64,000 nt of DNA, from assembly GCF_034119845.1 (NCBI RefSeq), contig NZ_CP139420.1:350001-414000 (forward strand), given 5' to 3'. Positions 46,021 through 55,850 of this stretch are shown in pieces (position 1 is the first letter of the stretch; every line of letters begins with the position of its first letter). Made by a program: the position numbers and the translations under genes. This DNA comes from Flavobacterium sp. NG2 (lineage in GTDB: Bacteria; Bacteroidota; Bacteroidia; Flavobacteriales; Flavobacteriaceae). The notes beneath the pieces are model-generated. The model was not told the DNA's origin, searched no databases, and was given only the letters and a program-made list of their open reading frames with translations.

Positions 46021-46995
46021 ATGCATTCCATCTCACAATACCAGGATTTTTTTATCAATTATCTAGAAAATCAAACCATTGATAAAGAACCTAAAAACCT
46101 ATACGAGCCTATCAGTTATATATTAAGATTAGGAGGAAAAAGAATGCGCCCCATATTGACTTTGATGTCGGCAGAAGTATTCAATACCGACTTTCAAAAA
46201 GCACTTCCAGCAGCTATGGCCGTAGAGGTTTTTCATAATTTCTCATTAGTTCATGACGATATTATGGATGACGCCCCATTGCGACGCGGAAATGTAACTG
46301 TTCATGAAAAGTGGAACATCAATACTGGGATTCTTTCTGGAGATGCAATGCTAATTTTAGCCTATCAATATTTTGAACAATATGAGCCTGTTATCTTTCG
46401 AGACTTGGCAAAATTATTCAGTAAAACGGCTTTAGAGGTTTGCGAAGGTCAACAATGGGATGTCGATTTTGAAACACGTACGGATGTAACCATACCGGAG
46501 TACCTCAAAATGATTGAATATAAAACAGCCGTTCTTGTAGCTGCGGCAATGAAAATGGGTGCTATCGTCGCTGAGACTTCGGAGGAAAACGCCAATTTAA
46601 TCTATGAATTTGGACTAAATCTAGGACTAGCTTTTCAACTGCAAGACGATTACCTAGATGCATTTGGAAATCCAGAAACTTTTGGCAAACAAGTAGGTGG
46701 CGATATTATCGAAAACAAAAAAACATTTTTATTCTTAAAAGCTAAAGAACATGCTGAAGCAAATGACAAAGCGGAATTATTACACTTATTCGCAAGTCAA
46801 CTAGAAGACAACACTGCCAAAATCGAACAAGCAAAAGAAATTTTCATGCGCTCAGGAGCTGATAAAATCACTCAGGAAGCTATTGAGGAATACACTCTGA
46901 AAGCTTTTGAGACTTTGACTAAAATAAATATCGAAAACGATAAAAAAGAAATTTTAAGAAGTTTTGGCGAAAACCTGATGAAAAGAAAAGCTTAA
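46021..46995 (+). CDS. Polyprenyl (isoprenyl) diphosphate synthase
   Basis: 324 residues, all-helical prenyltransferase. The first Asp-rich motif is HDDIMDDAPLRRG and the second is LQDDYLDAFG. LRLGGKRMRPIL gives the conserved Lys/Arg residues. It condenses isopentenyl diphosphate with allylic diphosphates for quinone, carotenoid or lipid carriers. Product length cannot be read directly. It is followed by two small unknown genes on the same strand. Confidence 0.93.
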   Translation: MHSISQYQDFFINYLENQTIDKEPKNLYEPISYILRLGGKRMRPILTLMSAEVFNTDFQKALPAAMAVEVFHNFSLVHDDIMDDAPLRRGNVTVHEKWNINTGILSGDAMLILAYQYFEQYEPVIFRDLAKLFSKTALEVCEGQQWDVDFETRTDVTIPEYLKMIEYKTAVLVAAAMKMGAIVAETSEENANLIYEFGLNLGLAFQLQDDYLDAFGNPETFGKQVGGDIIENKKTFLFLKAKEHAEANDKAELLHLFASQLEDNTAKIEQAKEIFMRSGADKITQEAIEEYTLKAFETLTKINIENDKKEILRSFGENLMKRKA

Positions 46996-47027
46996 TCACA
47001 ACTCACCATTTCTTTCAATTAAAAACA

Positions 47028-47750
47028 ATGAATAAATTAGCTGCAGTTTTATGGAACGATAAGGACAATACCAATTCGAAATTGCAATTGGTTTTCGCTT
47101 TGTGCTTTCCCTTTTTCACTGTTTTAGCTTTAGGAATCGATTCGGTTTATTTTACCGAAACCTATTTTGATGGCCGACAAATTACTAATGTTTTAGCCTT
47201 AGCATATTTTACAGGATTCTTTTTATCATCAGGAGACAATTTACGAAAACTGATGTTTGTCATGGTGGCACTCTCGTATATAGGAGAATTAATTTTCTGC
47301 AAACTACTCGGGATGTACGAATACCGAACACCAATGATTCCATTATATGTTCCTTTTGGTCATGCTATAGTCTATGCTTCGGGTTTTGTTTACGCCAACA
47401 CAATATGGTCTATCAAAAAAGAATACCATTTACGAAAATACTTTCTTTGGTTTTTTGCCGCTCTTTTTTTAGGGGTTGGCCTACTCCTTAAAGATTATTT
47501 CTCTTTATTATTTGGTGTACTATTTTTTTGGCTATTGAAAAGAAAAAAATGGCAAAACCTATATTGCTTTATTGCTTTATGCGTGATTTTCATCGAACTA
47601 GTAGGAACCTATTTTAAATGTTGGGCCTGGGTTCCCAATGTATTTGATTTACTACCTACATCTAATCCTCCAATGGGAGCTGTTTTTTTCTATGCAGGAG
47701 GTGATGTGCTCTTAGCTAAAATTGTCAAATATTGGGATTCTAAAAGTTAA
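47028..47750 (+). CDS. Unknown multi-pass membrane protein
   Basis: 240 residues with about seven hydrophobic segments (for example FALCFPFFTVLALGI, VMVALSYIGELIFC, FLWFFAALFLGVGLLL, CFIALCVIFIELVGT). Conserved-looking polar clusters lie between helices: YRTPMIPLYVPFGHA, and CWAWVPNVFDLLP with NPPMGAVFFYAGGD. No family is recognised with confidence. It lies 32 bp after the prenyl synthase gene and 5 bp before another small gene, so an isoprenoid link is possible but unproven. Confidence 0.75.
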   Translation: MNKLAAVLWNDKDNTNSKLQLVFALCFPFFTVLALGIDSVYFTETYFDGRQITNVLALAYFTGFFLSSGDNLRKLMFVMVALSYIGELIFCKLLGMYEYRTPMIPLYVPFGHAIVYASGFVYANTIWSIKKEYHLRKYFLWFFAALFLGVGLLLKDYFSLLFGVLFFWLLKRKKWQNLYCFIALCVIFIELVGTYFKCWAWVPNVFDLLPTSNPPMGAVFFYAGGDVLLAKIVKYWDSKS

Positions 47751-47755
47751 ATTAA

Positions 47756-48112
47756 ATGAATTTTATCGCACCATTATCTACCGAATTATTGCTAATTGAA
47801 GCCGAAAACGAATCCTTGTATCTATCGTTAATAGAACAAATCAACAAGGATTTCAATTTAGCTAATGAAGGAATTGATTTTCCTAAAAGCATTACGCCTG
47901 AGGAATTAAAAATTCAGCTACACGAAAAAATATACCGCATGATTCAGTATAAATTTGCGGAGTACCTCAACCTACTTTATATTATTGATGTCTCTGAAGA
48001 AGAAATAAAAAAACTAGACGGTTCTGATGTAGTAGTTTTAGCAGAGCAGGTCGCCTTTTTAATATTAAAAAGAGAGTGGCAAAAAGTTTGGTTTCGGAAT
48101 AAATACAAGTAG
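47756..48112 (+). CDS. Small conserved hypothetical protein
   Basis: 118 residues, mixed alpha-helical, with no signal peptide or membrane helix and no recognised motif. It starts 5 bp after the membrane protein gene, so it is likely co-transcribed and translationally linked. The acidic N-terminal half and basic end (KREWQKVWFRNKYK) are the only notable traits. Function unknown. Confidence 0.7.
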   Translation: MNFIAPLSTELLLIEAENESLYLSLIEQINKDFNLANEGIDFPKSITPEELKIQLHEKIYRMIQYKFAEYLNLLYIIDVSEEEIKKLDGSDVVVLAEQVAFLILKREWQKVWFRNKYK

Positions 48113-48225
48113 AGGTTCTAAGTTTCTAAGCACCTGAGAAGCTAAGATTACAGGATAGCTTTCTAGAGATTCCAAAACACAACATCCCCTTAGCATCTTA
48201 GTTACTCAGTACCTTAGCAACTTTC
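48113..48225. repeat. CTTAGC/TCTAAG degenerate repeat
   Basis: Units TTCTAAGTTTCTAAGCACC, GAAGCTAAGA, CTTAGCATCTTAG and ACCTTAGCAACTTTC form inverted and direct near-repeats between two convergent genes. They may act as a weak terminator-like fold. Confidence 0.5.
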
Positions 48226-48759
48226 TTAAAAATAAAACCTCACAAAAGGCATAAAAGCATCACTATAAGCAAGATTGTTTTCTTTAAACAAAACATTGTA
48301 ACGAACACCTATTGTAGCATTTCCACTTCGGTAACCCGCACCAAGAAAAAGACCGGTGTTCCAAAAATTGTTAGTAAAATTATTAGTTCCAATTCCAGAA
48401 ACATTAACTCTAAGTTGTTCTAATTCGGCCGAAAGTTGGATTTCACGTATTGGATTAAATAAGGTTATCAAACTCGCACCGTATAAATTAGAGCTATAAA
48501 AATTCTTTTGCTTTGCATAAGTATATTGAGCACCAAGACCCACCGCAAAATATTCATTGACATTATATATAGCACTTGGAGCAACTGTAATATCCGTATA
48601 ACCAGTACCAATACTCAATCCTAAACCGCCTCCAAACTGCACTTTGTCCCAAAAATCACTTTGACTTTTTATATTACTATTGTATTGTTGAGCCGTCAAA
48701 ATTGAAGTTACCAAAACTAAAAAAGTTCTTAAAATGCGTGAAACGTGATTATTTTTCAT
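48226..48759 (-). CDS. Outer-membrane beta-barrel protein next to sucA
   Basis: 177 residues. A signal peptide (to SILTAQQ) is followed by transmembrane beta-strand patterns (FGGGLGLSIGTGY, YFAVGLGAQYTYA, GLFLGAGYRSG, TIGVRYNVLF), ending in FVRFYF with a C-terminal Phe. Homologues are sometimes labelled alpha-ketoglutarate decarboxylase only because they neighbour sucA; nothing in the sequence supports that. It is divergent from sucA. Confidence 0.75.
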   Translation of the reverse strand: MKNNHVSRILRTFLVLVTSILTAQQYNSNIKSQSDFWDKVQFGGGLGLSIGTGYTDITVAPSAIYNVNEYFAVGLGAQYTYAKQKNFYSSNLYGASLITLFNPIREIQLSAELEQLRVNVSGIGTNNFTNNFWNTGLFLGAGYRSGNATIGVRYNVLFKENNLAYSDAFMPFVRFYF

Positions 48760-48833
48760 GGTTTTGTATTTTTTTTTAACAAATCTTCACGTAAAAGTAC
48801 TTAAAAAATAGATTCAGATAGAATGGATTATTG

Positions 48834-48841
48834 TATTTTTG
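48834..48841 (+). promoter_or_regulatory. -7 element of sucA
   Basis: TATTTTTG is a perfect TAnnTTTG match, giving a leader of about 31 bases to the ATG at 48878. The -33 box is weak (TTC, 18 bases upstream). Confidence 0.45.
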
Positions 48842-48877
48842 CCAAACTATTTAACAAAAAGTATATTCACTAACATT

Positions 48878-51661
48878 ATGGATAGGTTTTCATTTTTAAA
48901 CGCAGCACATACCGAGTTTTTCGCACAATTATACGATCAATATTTAGAAAATCCAGATAGCGTAGAGCCTAGTTGGAGGAGTTTTTTCCAAGGTTTCGAC
49001 TTTGGAATGGAGACTTACAACGAGGAAAATCCAGTTCAAATCATCAGAGAAGCAGCAACAACTGCTAGCTCAGGAACTGTTGATAGCGCTAAGATTTCTG
49101 AACAACTTCAAAAGGAGTTCAATGTCGTTAAACTGATTGAAGGCTACCGTACAAGAGGGCATTTGTTTACTAAAACCAACCCTGTAAGAGAACGTAGAAC
49201 CTTTTCTCCAAATTTGGACTTAGAAAACTTTGGTCTTTCGTCAAATGATTTAAATACCGTTTTTGACGCGGCTAAATTATTAGGTTTACAACCAACAACT
49301 TTAAGCCAAATCATTACACACTTAAAAGCAGTTTATTGCCAACATATTGGTATCGAATATATGTATATTCGTAAACCAGAAATCATTGATTGGATTCAAA
49401 GAAAATTAAACGTTAATGACAACCAACCTAATTTTTCAAATGACCAAAAAATCAGTATTTTAAATAAACTGAATCAAGCGGTTTCTTTTGAAAACTTTTT
49501 ACATACTAAATATGTAGGTCAAAAACGTTTCTCACTTGAAGGTGGAGAATCTATTATTCCAGCCCTTGACGCTTTAATCGAAAGAGCTGCTGAAAAAGGA
49601 GTAGAACAATTCGTAATGGGAATGGCTCACCGTGGTCGTTTGAACGTCTTGGCTAACATCTTCGGTAAATCTACTCAAGATATCTTCGGTGAATTTGACG
49701 GAAAAGATTACGACCAAGAATATTTTGACGGTGACGTAAAATACCACTTAGGTCTTACGGCTGACAAAATCACTAGTACTGGTAAAAAAATCAACATCAA
49801 TTTAGCTCCTAACCCTTCTCACCTTGAAACAGTAGGTGCTGTAATCGAAGGAATCACTAGAGCAAAACAAGATAAATATTTTGAAGATGACTTTTCTAAA
49901 GTATTACCTATTGCCGTTCACGGAGATGCTGCTATCGCAGGACAAGGTATCCTTTATGAAATCATACAAATGGCACAATTAGATGGTTACAAAACAGGTG
50001 GTACTATCCACATTGTAATCAATAACCAAGTTGGTTTTACAACCAACTACCTTGATGCTCGTTCATCAACTTATTGTACAGATGTTGCCAAAGTAACCCT
50101 TTCTCCTGTATTACACGTAAATGCAGACCACGCAGAAGCAGTTGTTCATGCGATGCAATTTGCATTAGACTTCCGTATGGAGTTTGGTCGTGACGTATTT
50201 ATTGACCTTTTAGGATATAGAAAATACGGTCATAACGAAGGTGACGAACCACGTTTCACCCAACCATTATTATACAAAATCATTGCAAAGCACAGAAATC
50301 CAAGAGATATCTATGCTGAAAAATTATTATCGCAAGGTGTAATTGACGCTGGTTTTGTTAAAAAAATAGAAAAAGAATACAAAGACGATTTAGACCATAA
50401 CTTAGAAGCATCTCGTAAAAAAGACTTGACAATCATTACTCCATTTATGCAAAATGAATGGAAAGGTTTTGAGCAAGTTTCTGATGACGTCATGTTGAAA
50501 AAAGTAAACACTAAAGTTGAAAAATCAACTTTAGACTCTATCATCAAAACCGTTTCTAGCCTACCATCTGATAAAAAATTCATCAACAAAATAACCAAAA
50601 TTGTTAATGACCGTAAAACAGTATACGACAACAACGCTGTTGATTGGGGTACTGCTGAAACTTTAGCTTATGGTACATTATTGACGGAAGGATTTGACAT
50701 CCGCATCTCAGGACAAGACGTTGAACGTGGTACGTTCTCACACCGTCACGCTGTTGTAAAAGTAGAAGACTCTGAAGAAGAAGTGGTTTTATTGAACAAC
50801 ATCGAAAACAAAAAAGGAAAATTTCATATTTTCAACTCTTTCTTATCTGAGTACGGAGTATTAGGATTTGATTACGGATATGCTTTGGCAAATCCAAATT
50901 CATTAACTATTTGGGAAGCGCAATTTGGAGATTTCTCTAATGGTGCCCAAATTATGATTGACCAATACATCTCTTGTGGAGAAGACAAATGGAACAATCA
51001 AAACGGATTGGTAATGTTATTGCCTCACGGCTATGAAGGTCAAGGTGCTGAGCACTCTTCTGCACGTATGGAACGTTACCTACAGTTATGTGGACGTCAC
51101 AATATGTACATTGCTGACTGTACAACGCCAGCCAACTTCTTTCACCTGTTAAGAAGACAAATGAAAACAACTTTCCGCAAACCATTGGTAGTATTTTCTC
51201 CAAAAAGTTTGTTACGTGATCCAAGATGTGTCTCAACAGTTGAAGAATTAACAAATGGTGAGTTCCAAGAAACAATCGACGACACAACTGTAAACAAAGC
51301 AGATGTTAAATCACTTGTTTTCTGTACTGGTAAATTCTACTACGACATCATTGCTGAGAGAGAAAACAACGGTCGTAACGATGTAGCGGTAGTTCGTATC
51401 GAACAATTGTTCCCTTTACCGGTAGAGCAATTAAAAGCGATTATTGCAAAATATCCAAACGCTGACGATTATGTTTGGGCACAAGAAGAGCCTAAAAACA
51501 TGGGAGCATACACATTTATGCTAGCTAACTTTGACTTGGTAAAATGGAGATTAGCTTCATTGAAAGCGTATTCAGCACCAGCGGCAGGAAGTTACACACG
51601 TGCAAAACGTCGTCATGCCGATGCGATTAGAATGGTATTCGACAAAAATTTATTTAGATAA
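48878..51661 (+). CDS. sucA: 2-oxoglutarate dehydrogenase E1 component
   Basis: 927 residues from MDRFSFLNAAHTEFFAQLYD. An upstream TTG frame (48839) overlaps the -7 box and is rejected. Motifs: the SVEPSWRSFF N-terminal E2-binding tail, GMAHRGRLNVLAN, HGDAAIAGQG, the thiamine-diphosphate-binding region NNQVGFTTN, and GHNEGDEPRFTQP. It decarboxylates 2-oxoglutarate and passes the succinyl group to lipoyl-E2. It is followed by odhB after a 153-bp hairpin-containing gap. Confidence 0.97.
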   Translation: MDRFSFLNAAHTEFFAQLYDQYLENPDSVEPSWRSFFQGFDFGMETYNEENPVQIIREAATTASSGTVDSAKISEQLQKEFNVVKLIEGYRTRGHLFTKTNPVRERRTFSPNLDLENFGLSSNDLNTVFDAAKLLGLQPTTLSQIITHLKAVYCQHIGIEYMYIRKPEIIDWIQRKLNVNDNQPNFSNDQKISILNKLNQAVSFENFLHTKYVGQKRFSLEGGESIIPALDALIERAAEKGVEQFVMGMAHRGRLNVLANIFGKSTQDIFGEFDGKDYDQEYFDGDVKYHLGLTADKITSTGKKININLAPNPSHLETVGAVIEGITRAKQDKYFEDDFSKVLPIAVHGDAAIAGQGILYEIIQMAQLDGYKTGGTIHIVINNQVGFTTNYLDARSSTYCTDVAKVTLSPVLHVNADHAEAVVHAMQFALDFRMEFGRDVFIDLLGYRKYGHNEGDEPRFTQPLLYKIIAKHRNPRDIYAEKLLSQGVIDAGFVKKIEKEYKDDLDHNLEASRKKDLTIITPFMQNEWKGFEQVSDDVMLKKVNTKVEKSTLDSIIKTVSSLPSDKKFINKITKIVNDRKTVYDNNAVDWGTAETLAYGTLLTEGFDIRISGQDVERGTFSHRHAVVKVEDSEEEVVLLNNIENKKGKFHIFNSFLSEYGVLGFDYGYALANPNSLTIWEAQFGDFSNGAQIMIDQYISCGEDKWNNQNGLVMLLPHGYEGQGAEHSSARMERYLQLCGRHNMYIADCTTPANFFHLLRRQMKTTFRKPLVVFSPKSLLRDPRCVSTVEELTNGEFQETIDDTTVNKADVKSLVFCTGKFYYDIIAERENNGRNDVAVVRIEQLFPLPVEQLKAIIAKYPNADDYVWAQEEPKNMGAYTFMLANFDLVKWRLASLKAYSAPAAGSYTRAKRRHADAIRMVFDKNLFR

Positions 51662-51668
51662 AAATTTG

Positions 51669-51747
51669 GAGCTATTTCCTGCTGTCCGCTATATCTTTTT
51701 CTTTTTAAAGAAAAAAAGAAAAAGGATGCCGCTTCCATCAGGGCTAG
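51669..51747 (-). repeat. Dispersed hairpin repeat, copy E, between sucA and odhB
   Basis: The stem CTTTTTCTTTTT (51696-51707) pairs with AAAAAGAAAAAG (51714-51725). Outer frames on the minus strand are AGCCCTGATGGAAGCGGCAT and GATATAGCGGACAGCAGG, near-identical to copy C. The A/T stem with a run of Ts could weaken transcription between E1 and E2. Confidence 0.8.
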
Positions 51748-51814
51748 AACCAATTGCAAACAATAACGATTCAAGATTTAAAAAATTAAAATTCATCATT
51801 TAAAATATTAGGAC

Positions 51815-53038
51815 ATGATTTTAGAAATGAAAGTTCCATCACCAGGGGAATCTATTAAGGAAGTTGAAATCGCCACTTGGTTAGTACAAGACGGAGATTA
51901 TGTAGAAAAAGATCAAGCAATTGCTGAAGTAGATTCAGATAAAGCTACTTTAGAATTACCTGCAGAAGCAAGTGGTATCATTACCCTAAAAGCAGAAGAA
52001 GGTGACGCAGTAGCAGTAGGAGCAGTAGTTTGTCATATCGATACTGCAGCAGCAAAACCAGAAGGTTCAGCTCCAGCAGCGGCGGCGGCTCCAGCAGCTG
52101 AAGCTCCAAAAGCAGCCCCTGCACCAGTTGCAGCTCCAGCAGCACCAGCAGCAACTTACGCTACAGGTACACCATCACCAGCAGCTAAGAAAATATTAGA
52201 TGAGAAAAACATCGCCCCAGCAGCCGTAACAGGAACTGGAAAAGCAGGAAGAATCACTAAAGAAGATGCAGTAAATGCAGTACCTTCAATGGGAACTCCT
52301 ACAGGTGGAAGCCGTGGTGTAGAGCGTACAAAATTATCAATGTTGCGTCGTAAAGTAGCTGAGCGTTTAGTAGCTGCTAAAAACGAAACTGCCATGTTAA
52401 CTACTTTCAATGAAGTAAACATGACACCTATCAACAACATCCGTAACGAGTACAAAGATGCTTTCAAAGCAAAACACGGTGGTGTAGGACTTGGATTTAT
52501 GTCTTTCTTTACAAAAGCAGTAACAAGAGCTTTACAATTATACCCAGACGTTAACTCAATGATGGATGGTGATCACAAAATCGCCTTTGATTTCTGTGAT
52601 ATTTCAATCGCAGTATCTGGACCAAAAGGATTAATGGTTCCTGTAGTACGTAACGCTGAGAACTTAACATTCCGTGGTGTTGAAGCTGAAATCAAAAGAT
52701 TAGCTATCAAAGCACGTGACGGACAAATCACTGTTGACGATATGACTGGTGGAACGTTTACAATCACTAACGGTGGTGTGTTTGGTTCTATGTTGTCTAC
52801 TCCTATCATCAACCCTCCTCAATCAGGAATCTTAGGAATGCACAACATTATCGAGCGCCCAATTGCTGTAAACGGAAAAGTGGAAATCCACCCAATGATG
52901 TACGTTGCATTATCTTATGACCACAGAATCATTGATGGTCGTGAGTCAGTTGGTTTCTTAGTAGCTGTTAAAGAAGCTCTTGAAAACCCAATCGAATTAT
53001 TGATGGACAACAATCCTAAAAAAGCTTTGGAGTTGTAG
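51815..53038 (+). CDS. odhB: 2-oxoglutarate dehydrogenase E2, dihydrolipoyl succinyltransferase
   Basis: 407 residues. An N-terminal lipoyl domain (Lys in [11 protein letters not shown]), an Ala/Pro-rich hinge (about 80-125), a peripheral-subunit-binding domain ([15 protein letters not shown] ... [13 protein letters not shown]) and a C-terminal acyltransferase with the [14 protein letters not shown] active site. It transfers the succinyl group to CoA. The E3 gene is not nearby. Confidence 0.97.
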   Translation: MILEMKVPSPGESIKEVEIATWLVQDGDYVEKDQAIAEVDSDKATLELPAEASGIITLKAEEGDAVAVGAVVCHIDTAAAKPEGSAPAAAAAPAAEAPKAAPAPVAAPAAPAATYATGTPSPAAKKILDEKNIAPAAVTGTGKAGRITKEDAVNAVPSMGTPTGGSRGVERTKLSMLRRKVAERLVAAKNETAMLTTFNEVNMTPINNIRNEYKDAFKAKHGGVGLGFMSFFTKAVTRALQLYPDVNSMMDGDHKIAFDFCDISIAVSGPKGLMVPVVRNAENLTFRGVEAEIKRLAIKARDGQITVDDMTGGTFTITNGGVFGSMLSTPIINPPQSGILGMHNIIERPIAVNGKVEIHPMMYVALSYDHRIIDGRESVGFLVAVKEALENPIELLMDNNPKKALEL

Positions 53039-53060
53039 TAAAATAAAATTCCAATATATT

Positions 53061-53100
53061 AAAAATCCCAAATTCCAGTTCATAGGAATTTGGGATTTTT
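53061..53100. terminator. Terminator hairpin after odhB
   Basis: Stem AAAATCCCAAATTCC/GGAATTTGGGATTTT with loop AGTTCATA, followed by T10. The sequence is the same as at 55021-55059. Confidence 0.85.
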
Positions 53101-53437
53101 TTTTGCACTAGCAATTACTCCTAACATAAGTAAAGCATGATAACATTTAGCTTTTATTGTTAATAAAATCACTTATACCCAATATTCAATCCAAAAAAAT
53201 AAGAATTTCAAAAGGAATCACCTTTACATTACTACAACATTTATATAATTTAACAAATTATCAAATCCAACATACAGAATATCCAACCCTTAACTTCACT
53301 AACAGCGCCTACACCTAGAGGCTTAATAAAGTAAGTTGCACTTAATTTAAATCTGTATAGTTTTTATATTATTGGTTTTCAGCGATTTAAATACAACTCG
53401 CCGTACATTTGAACTAACTAATTAAAACTAAAAAACC
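53101..53437. other. AT-rich spacer upstream of the T9SS gene
   Basis: No gene is supported. A TACATTTG -7 box (53404-53411) gives a leader of about 21 bases before the 53438 ATG; the -33 region is weak. Nothing else stands out. Confidence 0.5.
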
Positions 53438-54973
53438 ATGAAAAAAATTACTTTATTTCTTTTTCTAATGATTTGTACATTAGGGTATTCACAAGACCCT
53501 ACAACTGTTGCAACTACACCACCTACAAGAAATTCGAGTGACGTCATCTCCATTTATAGTGGCACCTACACAAATATTACCTCAGCAATTGGTAAAGATT
53601 GGGGACAATCAACCAACTTAAGTGACATAACCGTTTCGGGGGATCTCATAAAAAAAATGACAGAATTCAACTATCAAGGTATTGTTCCTGCCACCACAAT
53701 GAATTTGACGAGCTTCACTAAATTACATATTGACATCTACAAGACTTCTATGACCTCAATGAAAGTATACCTTATTAATCCTGGACCCGTTGAAGTTGCT
53801 ATAACTTTAACACCAACTTTAGTGGGCTGGAATAGCTTTGATATCGATTTAAACGCAACCAATTTCCCAGGAATAAATTTTAGTGATGTTTTCCAAATGA
53901 AACTAGAGTCGGTTCCTTTTGCCTTTCCTAACGGTAATCAAACGACATATTTTGACAACCTATACTTTTGGAGACCTGAAGGAACACCAACCATTACAGG
54001 ATTCTCAGTCCCGGCAAAAACTACTAACGATGTGTCATTTGACTTAGTTGACCCAGCAAGTAATAGCACTGGTACATTTTCATACTCCAGTAGTAATTCC
54101 GCTGTGGCAACAATTTCCGGTCGCACTGTGACCATAGTAGGAGCGGGTTCTTCAATAATAACCGCTACACAAGCAGCCTCTTCACCATACATTCAAGGAA
54201 GTGTTTCTGCCACCTTAAACGTGACTGCACCATTACCTCCAGCCGCCCCAATTCCTCAAACCAATGCAGCTACAGTAATCTCCCTATATAGCGAAACCTA
54301 TCCCGTTACTGGTTATCTTTATGATTTTGGAGAAGCTACAGCAGTAGATCTTGACCCGACAGCAGCAGTAAACAATGCTCTTAAAATTAATTTTGATGTG
54401 GCAGGATATGGTCAAGGTTTTAATCAAAAAGACATTTCCGCCATGCAATATGTTCATTTTGATTATTACACAACAAATTCGGAAACTTTTTCTTTACATT
54501 TAATCTCTGACAACCCTGTTATCGAAGCCGTTTACAAATACGACAATCACACTCCAATCGTCTTTAATACATGGGTTGGTGTAAACATTCCCTTATCCTA
54601 TTTTACAGGAATTGCAGGCTTTAGCACTGCTAAATTCTTTCAGTTCAAATTTGGAACAGCATCTGATCTTTCAAAAGGACATACAGTCTACTTTGACAAT
54701 CTTTATTTAACAAGTTCTATTTTATCTATAGAAACTTTTGAATCATTGAATGTCAAAATGCATCCTAATCCAGTAACCGATGTTTTAAATATCGAAGCTT
54801 TAAACACTGTAGAAAATGTTGCAGTTTATAATGTATTAGGCCAAGAGGTCTTAAGTTTAAACCCAAATTCTAATTCAATAACTATTGATACCAATTCTTT
54901 AAAAAGTGGCGTCTATATTATAAAAGCAATCGTTGACGGAAAAACAGCATCGTCTAAGTTCATAAAAAAATAA
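53438..54973 (+). CDS. T9SS-exported protein with BIG_2-like Ig domain
   Basis: 511 residues. A signal peptide (to LGYSQ) precedes two carbohydrate-binding-like beta-sandwich regions with similar ends (TTYFDNLYFWRP near 170 and HTVYFDNLYLTSS near 425). A BIG_2-like Ig domain (about 180-265, SSNSAVATISGRTVTIVGAG) lies between them. The C-terminal 75 residues (MHPNPVTDVLNIEA ... LKSGVYIIKAIVDGKTASSKF) are a type A type IX secretion sorting domain. It is predicted to be secreted or attached to the cell surface and probably binds glycan. No catalytic domain is recognised. Confidence 0.88.
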   Translation: MKKITLFLFLMICTLGYSQDPTTVATTPPTRNSSDVISIYSGTYTNITSAIGKDWGQSTNLSDITVSGDLIKKMTEFNYQGIVPATTMNLTSFTKLHIDIYKTSMTSMKVYLINPGPVEVAITLTPTLVGWNSFDIDLNATNFPGINFSDVFQMKLESVPFAFPNGNQTTYFDNLYFWRPEGTPTITGFSVPAKTTNDVSFDLVDPASNSTGTFSYSSSNSAVATISGRTVTIVGAGSSIITATQAASSPYIQGSVSATLNVTAPLPPAAPIPQTNAATVISLYSETYPVTGYLYDFGEATAVDLDPTAAVNNALKINFDVAGYGQGFNQKDISAMQYVHFDYYTTNSETFSLHLISDNPVIEAVYKYDNHTPIVFNTWVGVNIPLSYFTGIAGFSTAKFFQFKFGTASDLSKGHTVYFDNLYLTSSILSIETFESLNVKMHPNPVTDVLNIEALNTVENVAVYNVLGQEVLSLNPNSNSITIDTNSLKSGVYIIKAIVDGKTASSKFIKK

Positions 54974-55020
54974 TAAACTTACTTCTAAACAATCTAATTA
55001 TTTGGGTAATAATTAGATGA

Positions 55021-55060
55021 AAAAATCCCAAATTCCAGTTCATAGGAATTTGGGATTTTA
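55021..55060. terminator. Terminator hairpin after the T9SS gene
   Basis: Same 39-base hairpin as 53061-53099 (AAAATCCCAAATTCC stem), 48 bp after the stop. It could also end the leftward gene at 55082. Confidence 0.85.
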
Positions 55061-55081
55061 GTTTTTTATGACTGTATAGTT

Positions 55082-55825
55082 TTAATTCCCTCTATATTCT
55101 ACAAAATCAAATAATGCATAGTTTTGAGAATTCGGAATATGATCGCCTATAAATTGTAGATTTTCGACACTGCAAAATATTTTAAAATTTTCTCTCGTCC
55201 CATAATTAAGCTGTAGCGTCTGTATACTATTCCCATCAATTTTCCAGTTCGCTATGTATTTATTTTTTGAATTTAAAGTCAACTCAATTGACAAGGTATA
55301 CCATTGCTCACGCTTAATCTTTCTAGCTTCTGAACGAAAAGGATTCGCCTGTGAGGTAGTATAAACTAACAAATCATCAGAAGATGCATTCAAAAGCTCT
55401 CGAACACTTTGCTGTCCATAACCTATTTCAAAATCAAGTTCGTGAGTATCATCATTATATAAAAATGCCCCTATACTAGCCTTATCACCTATTCCCATAG
55501 CAGGTACATAAACTCTCCAGCTATAGGCTCCTGTTGTATAAGTTGCTGCTGATTTTATTTTTGTTCTATCCCAACTATTGGCATTCGTGAACATCGTTAA
55601 AATCCCATTTTCAATAGAATAATTTTTATCCCCTACTTGAGTGGCATCTTCCCATTCATTTAGAGAATCAAAATTCCACAGTTTTTCACTAACCCCCCTC
55701 GAAGGTTTGGCTGTGTTTTGAATGGGAGTAGTAGTCATTTCCGTTTCATTCACAATCCCATCTTCCGTACAGGAAAACAATAACAGTCCAATGAGTACTC
55801 CTAGTATTTTAAAATTTGGTTTCAT
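55082..55825 (-). CDS. GH16-like lipoprotein
   Basis: 247 residues. The lipoprotein signal ends LLLFSCTE, giving lipidated Cys19. The rest resembles a concanavalin-A/GH16 jelly roll, with SYSWRVYVPAM, IGAFLYND and HELDFEIGYG. The ELDFE string matches the GH16 E-x-D-x-E catalytic motif, so glucan/galactan hydrolysis or binding is possible. It is shorter and more divergent than standard GH16 enzymes, so activity is uncertain. It faces the T9SS gene and lies near the protease pair. Confidence 0.65.
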   Translation of the reverse strand: MKPNFKILGVLIGLLLFSCTEDGIVNETEMTTTPIQNTAKPSRGVSEKLWNFDSLNEWEDATQVGDKNYSIENGILTMFTNANSWDRTKIKSAATYTTGAYSWRVYVPAMGIGDKASIGAFLYNDDTHELDFEIGYGQQSVRELLNASSDDLLVYTTSQANPFRSEARKIKREQWYTLSIELTLNSKNKYIANWKIDGNSIQTLQLNYGTRENFKIFCSVENLQFIGDHIPNSQNYALFDFVEYRGN

Positions 55826-55850
55826 ATTATTTTAGTTTTATGGTTGTTTT

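Noticed and set aside
48226..48759. Annotation as alpha-ketoglutarate decarboxylase
   Set aside because: The protein is a small signal-peptide beta-barrel; that name probably spread from adjacency to sucA.
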